5,708 bases of DNA. It comes from Anaerolineae bacterium. Lineage in GTDB: Bacteria; Chloroflexota; Anaerolineae; DUEN01. This document shows positions 5,217-5,708 of the stretch, in pieces. The notes under the pieces are model-generated. The model was given only the letters and a program-made list of their open reading frames with translations. It was not told the origin of the DNA and did no database searches. Within the stretch, counting starts at the first letter, position 1; each line of letters begins with the position of its first letter. Made by a program: the position numbers and the translations under genes. The stretch is from the NCBI GenBank assembly GCA_021159845.1, contig JAGHDS010000472.1:1-5708 (forward strand), read 5' to 3'.

Positions 5217-5708
5217 TTAAGCATCGTTGGGTCGATTTTTGGTTGGCGCGGGCGGGACTTGGACGTTGGGGCAGGCTGGCGGCCAGGTTGGCTGCCTGGC
5301 CGCTGCCGCCATACAAGGCGCGGCGCATCCTCTCCCGCCTGAACGCGCGAGGGTTTATTTCCCCCCGGGCGGAGATCGCCTGTACCGAGTTCACGTTGGG
5401 GCAGTACTGTTTCATTGACGACCGGGTGACCATATATCGGCACCCGAGCGGCGGTCCGGTGCGGTTAGGGGATCGGGTGCATATTTACCGGGATACGATC
5501 ATCGAGACGGGGCAGGGTGGCTCCGTCGTATTTGGGGATGACACGCATATTCAGCCGGGATGTCACTTTACGGCCTTTGTGGGGTCTATCCGACTGGGGG
5601 CTGGGGTGCAGGTGGCGCCGCTCTGCTCGTTCTACCCCTACGAGCACGGGCTGGCTGCAGGTCAGCCGATTCGGGATCAGCCGCTGTACTCTCGCGGCGA
5701 CATCGTGA
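5213..5708 (+). CDS. Left-handed beta-helix (hexapeptide repeat) acyltransferase, WbbJ/Maa-like, 3' end outside window
   Basis: ATG 5213 lies in an ATGA overlap with the epimerase stop and follows a purine-rich ribosome site, GGAGAGG at 5201-5207. The frame stays open to the window end, giving 165 residues with no stop. After a basic, Trp-rich N-terminal segment (residues 1-45, WLARAGLGRWGRLAARLAAW), residues about 50-140 show imperfect hexapeptide periodicity (AEIACTEFTLGQYCFIDDRVTI, read in two parts; PVRLGDRVHIYRDTIIETG; VVFGDDTHIQPGCHFTA; IRLGAGVQVAPLCSF), the left-handed beta-helix of WbbJ/Maa O-acetyltransferases. His145 in YPYEHG sits where these enzymes carry their catalytic His. The final SRGDIV is the usual lead-in to the last coil (vIGddvWIG), so perhaps 40-60 residues are missing. 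The family transfers acetyl or other acyl groups from acyl-CoA to sugars. Here the acceptor is probably made or moved by its operon partners. Confidence 0.85.
   Translation, partial: MIKHRWVDFWLARAGLGRWGRLAARLAAWPLPPYKARRILSRLNARGFISPRAEIACTEFTLGQYCFIDDRVTIYRHPSGGPVRLGDRVHIYRDTIIETGQGGSVVFGDDTHIQPGCHFTAFVGSIRLGAGVQVAPLCSFYPYEHGLAAGQPIRDQPLYSRGDIV

Noticed and set aside
1..5708. CRISPR arrays, tRNA/rRNA genes, insertion sequences
   Set aside because: I saw no regularly spaced identical repeats, tRNA-like cloverleaf, rRNA signature, transposase motif or terminal inverted repeats with target duplications.

Overview
The window looks like a piece of a GC-rich bacterial chromosome, most plausibly from Chloroflexota (Anaerolineae or a relative). 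That placement rests on family resemblance only: the extracytoplasmic tail of an ArnT/PMT-type (GT39-like) glycosyltransferase, a secreted SBBP beta-propeller protein that ends in a short Tyr-x-Pro-x-Val-x-Arg tail, and frequent TTG/GTG starts. All supported genes are on the + strand.

Layout. Positions 1-327 hold the C-terminal end of a membrane glycosyltransferase that begins outside the window. Positions 328-579 are a short spacer that seems to contain the N-terminal part of the next gene in a different reading frame. Positions 580-2277 encode a protein with seven SBBP beta-propeller repeats (about 64 residues each) and a C-terminal Ig-like domain. Positions 2278-2644 have no large gene but are rich in signals: a perfect 14-bp hairpin (2391-2421), an extended -10 promoter (2438-2466), a hairpin over a Shine-Dalgarno-like sequence (2501-2516), a possible 16-codon leader ORF (2521-2571), and two interleaved inverted repeats (2556-2599). 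Positions 2645-5708 hold four overlapping genes: an ArnE-like small membrane transporter, a B12-binding-domain radical SAM enzyme, an HpnA-like NAD(P)-dependent epimerase/reductase, and a left-handed beta-helix (hexapeptide) acyltransferase cut off by the window end.

How the genes may work together. The last four genes are joined by three successive ATGA stop/start overlaps, so they are almost certainly one translationally coupled operon. ArnE-like proteins form a flippase for undecaprenyl-phosphate-linked sugars in the Arn pathway. ArnT-type glycosyltransferases, such as the one at the left edge, use polyprenyl-phosphate sugars as donors. With a sugar epimerase/reductase, a radical SAM enzyme and an acyltransferase in the same block, the best inference is a cell-envelope glycolipid or polysaccharide tailoring pathway. 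The product cannot be read from this sequence. The most unusual candidates for follow-up are this enzyme combination, the possible translated leader in front of it, and the apparent frame break at the start of the propeller gene.
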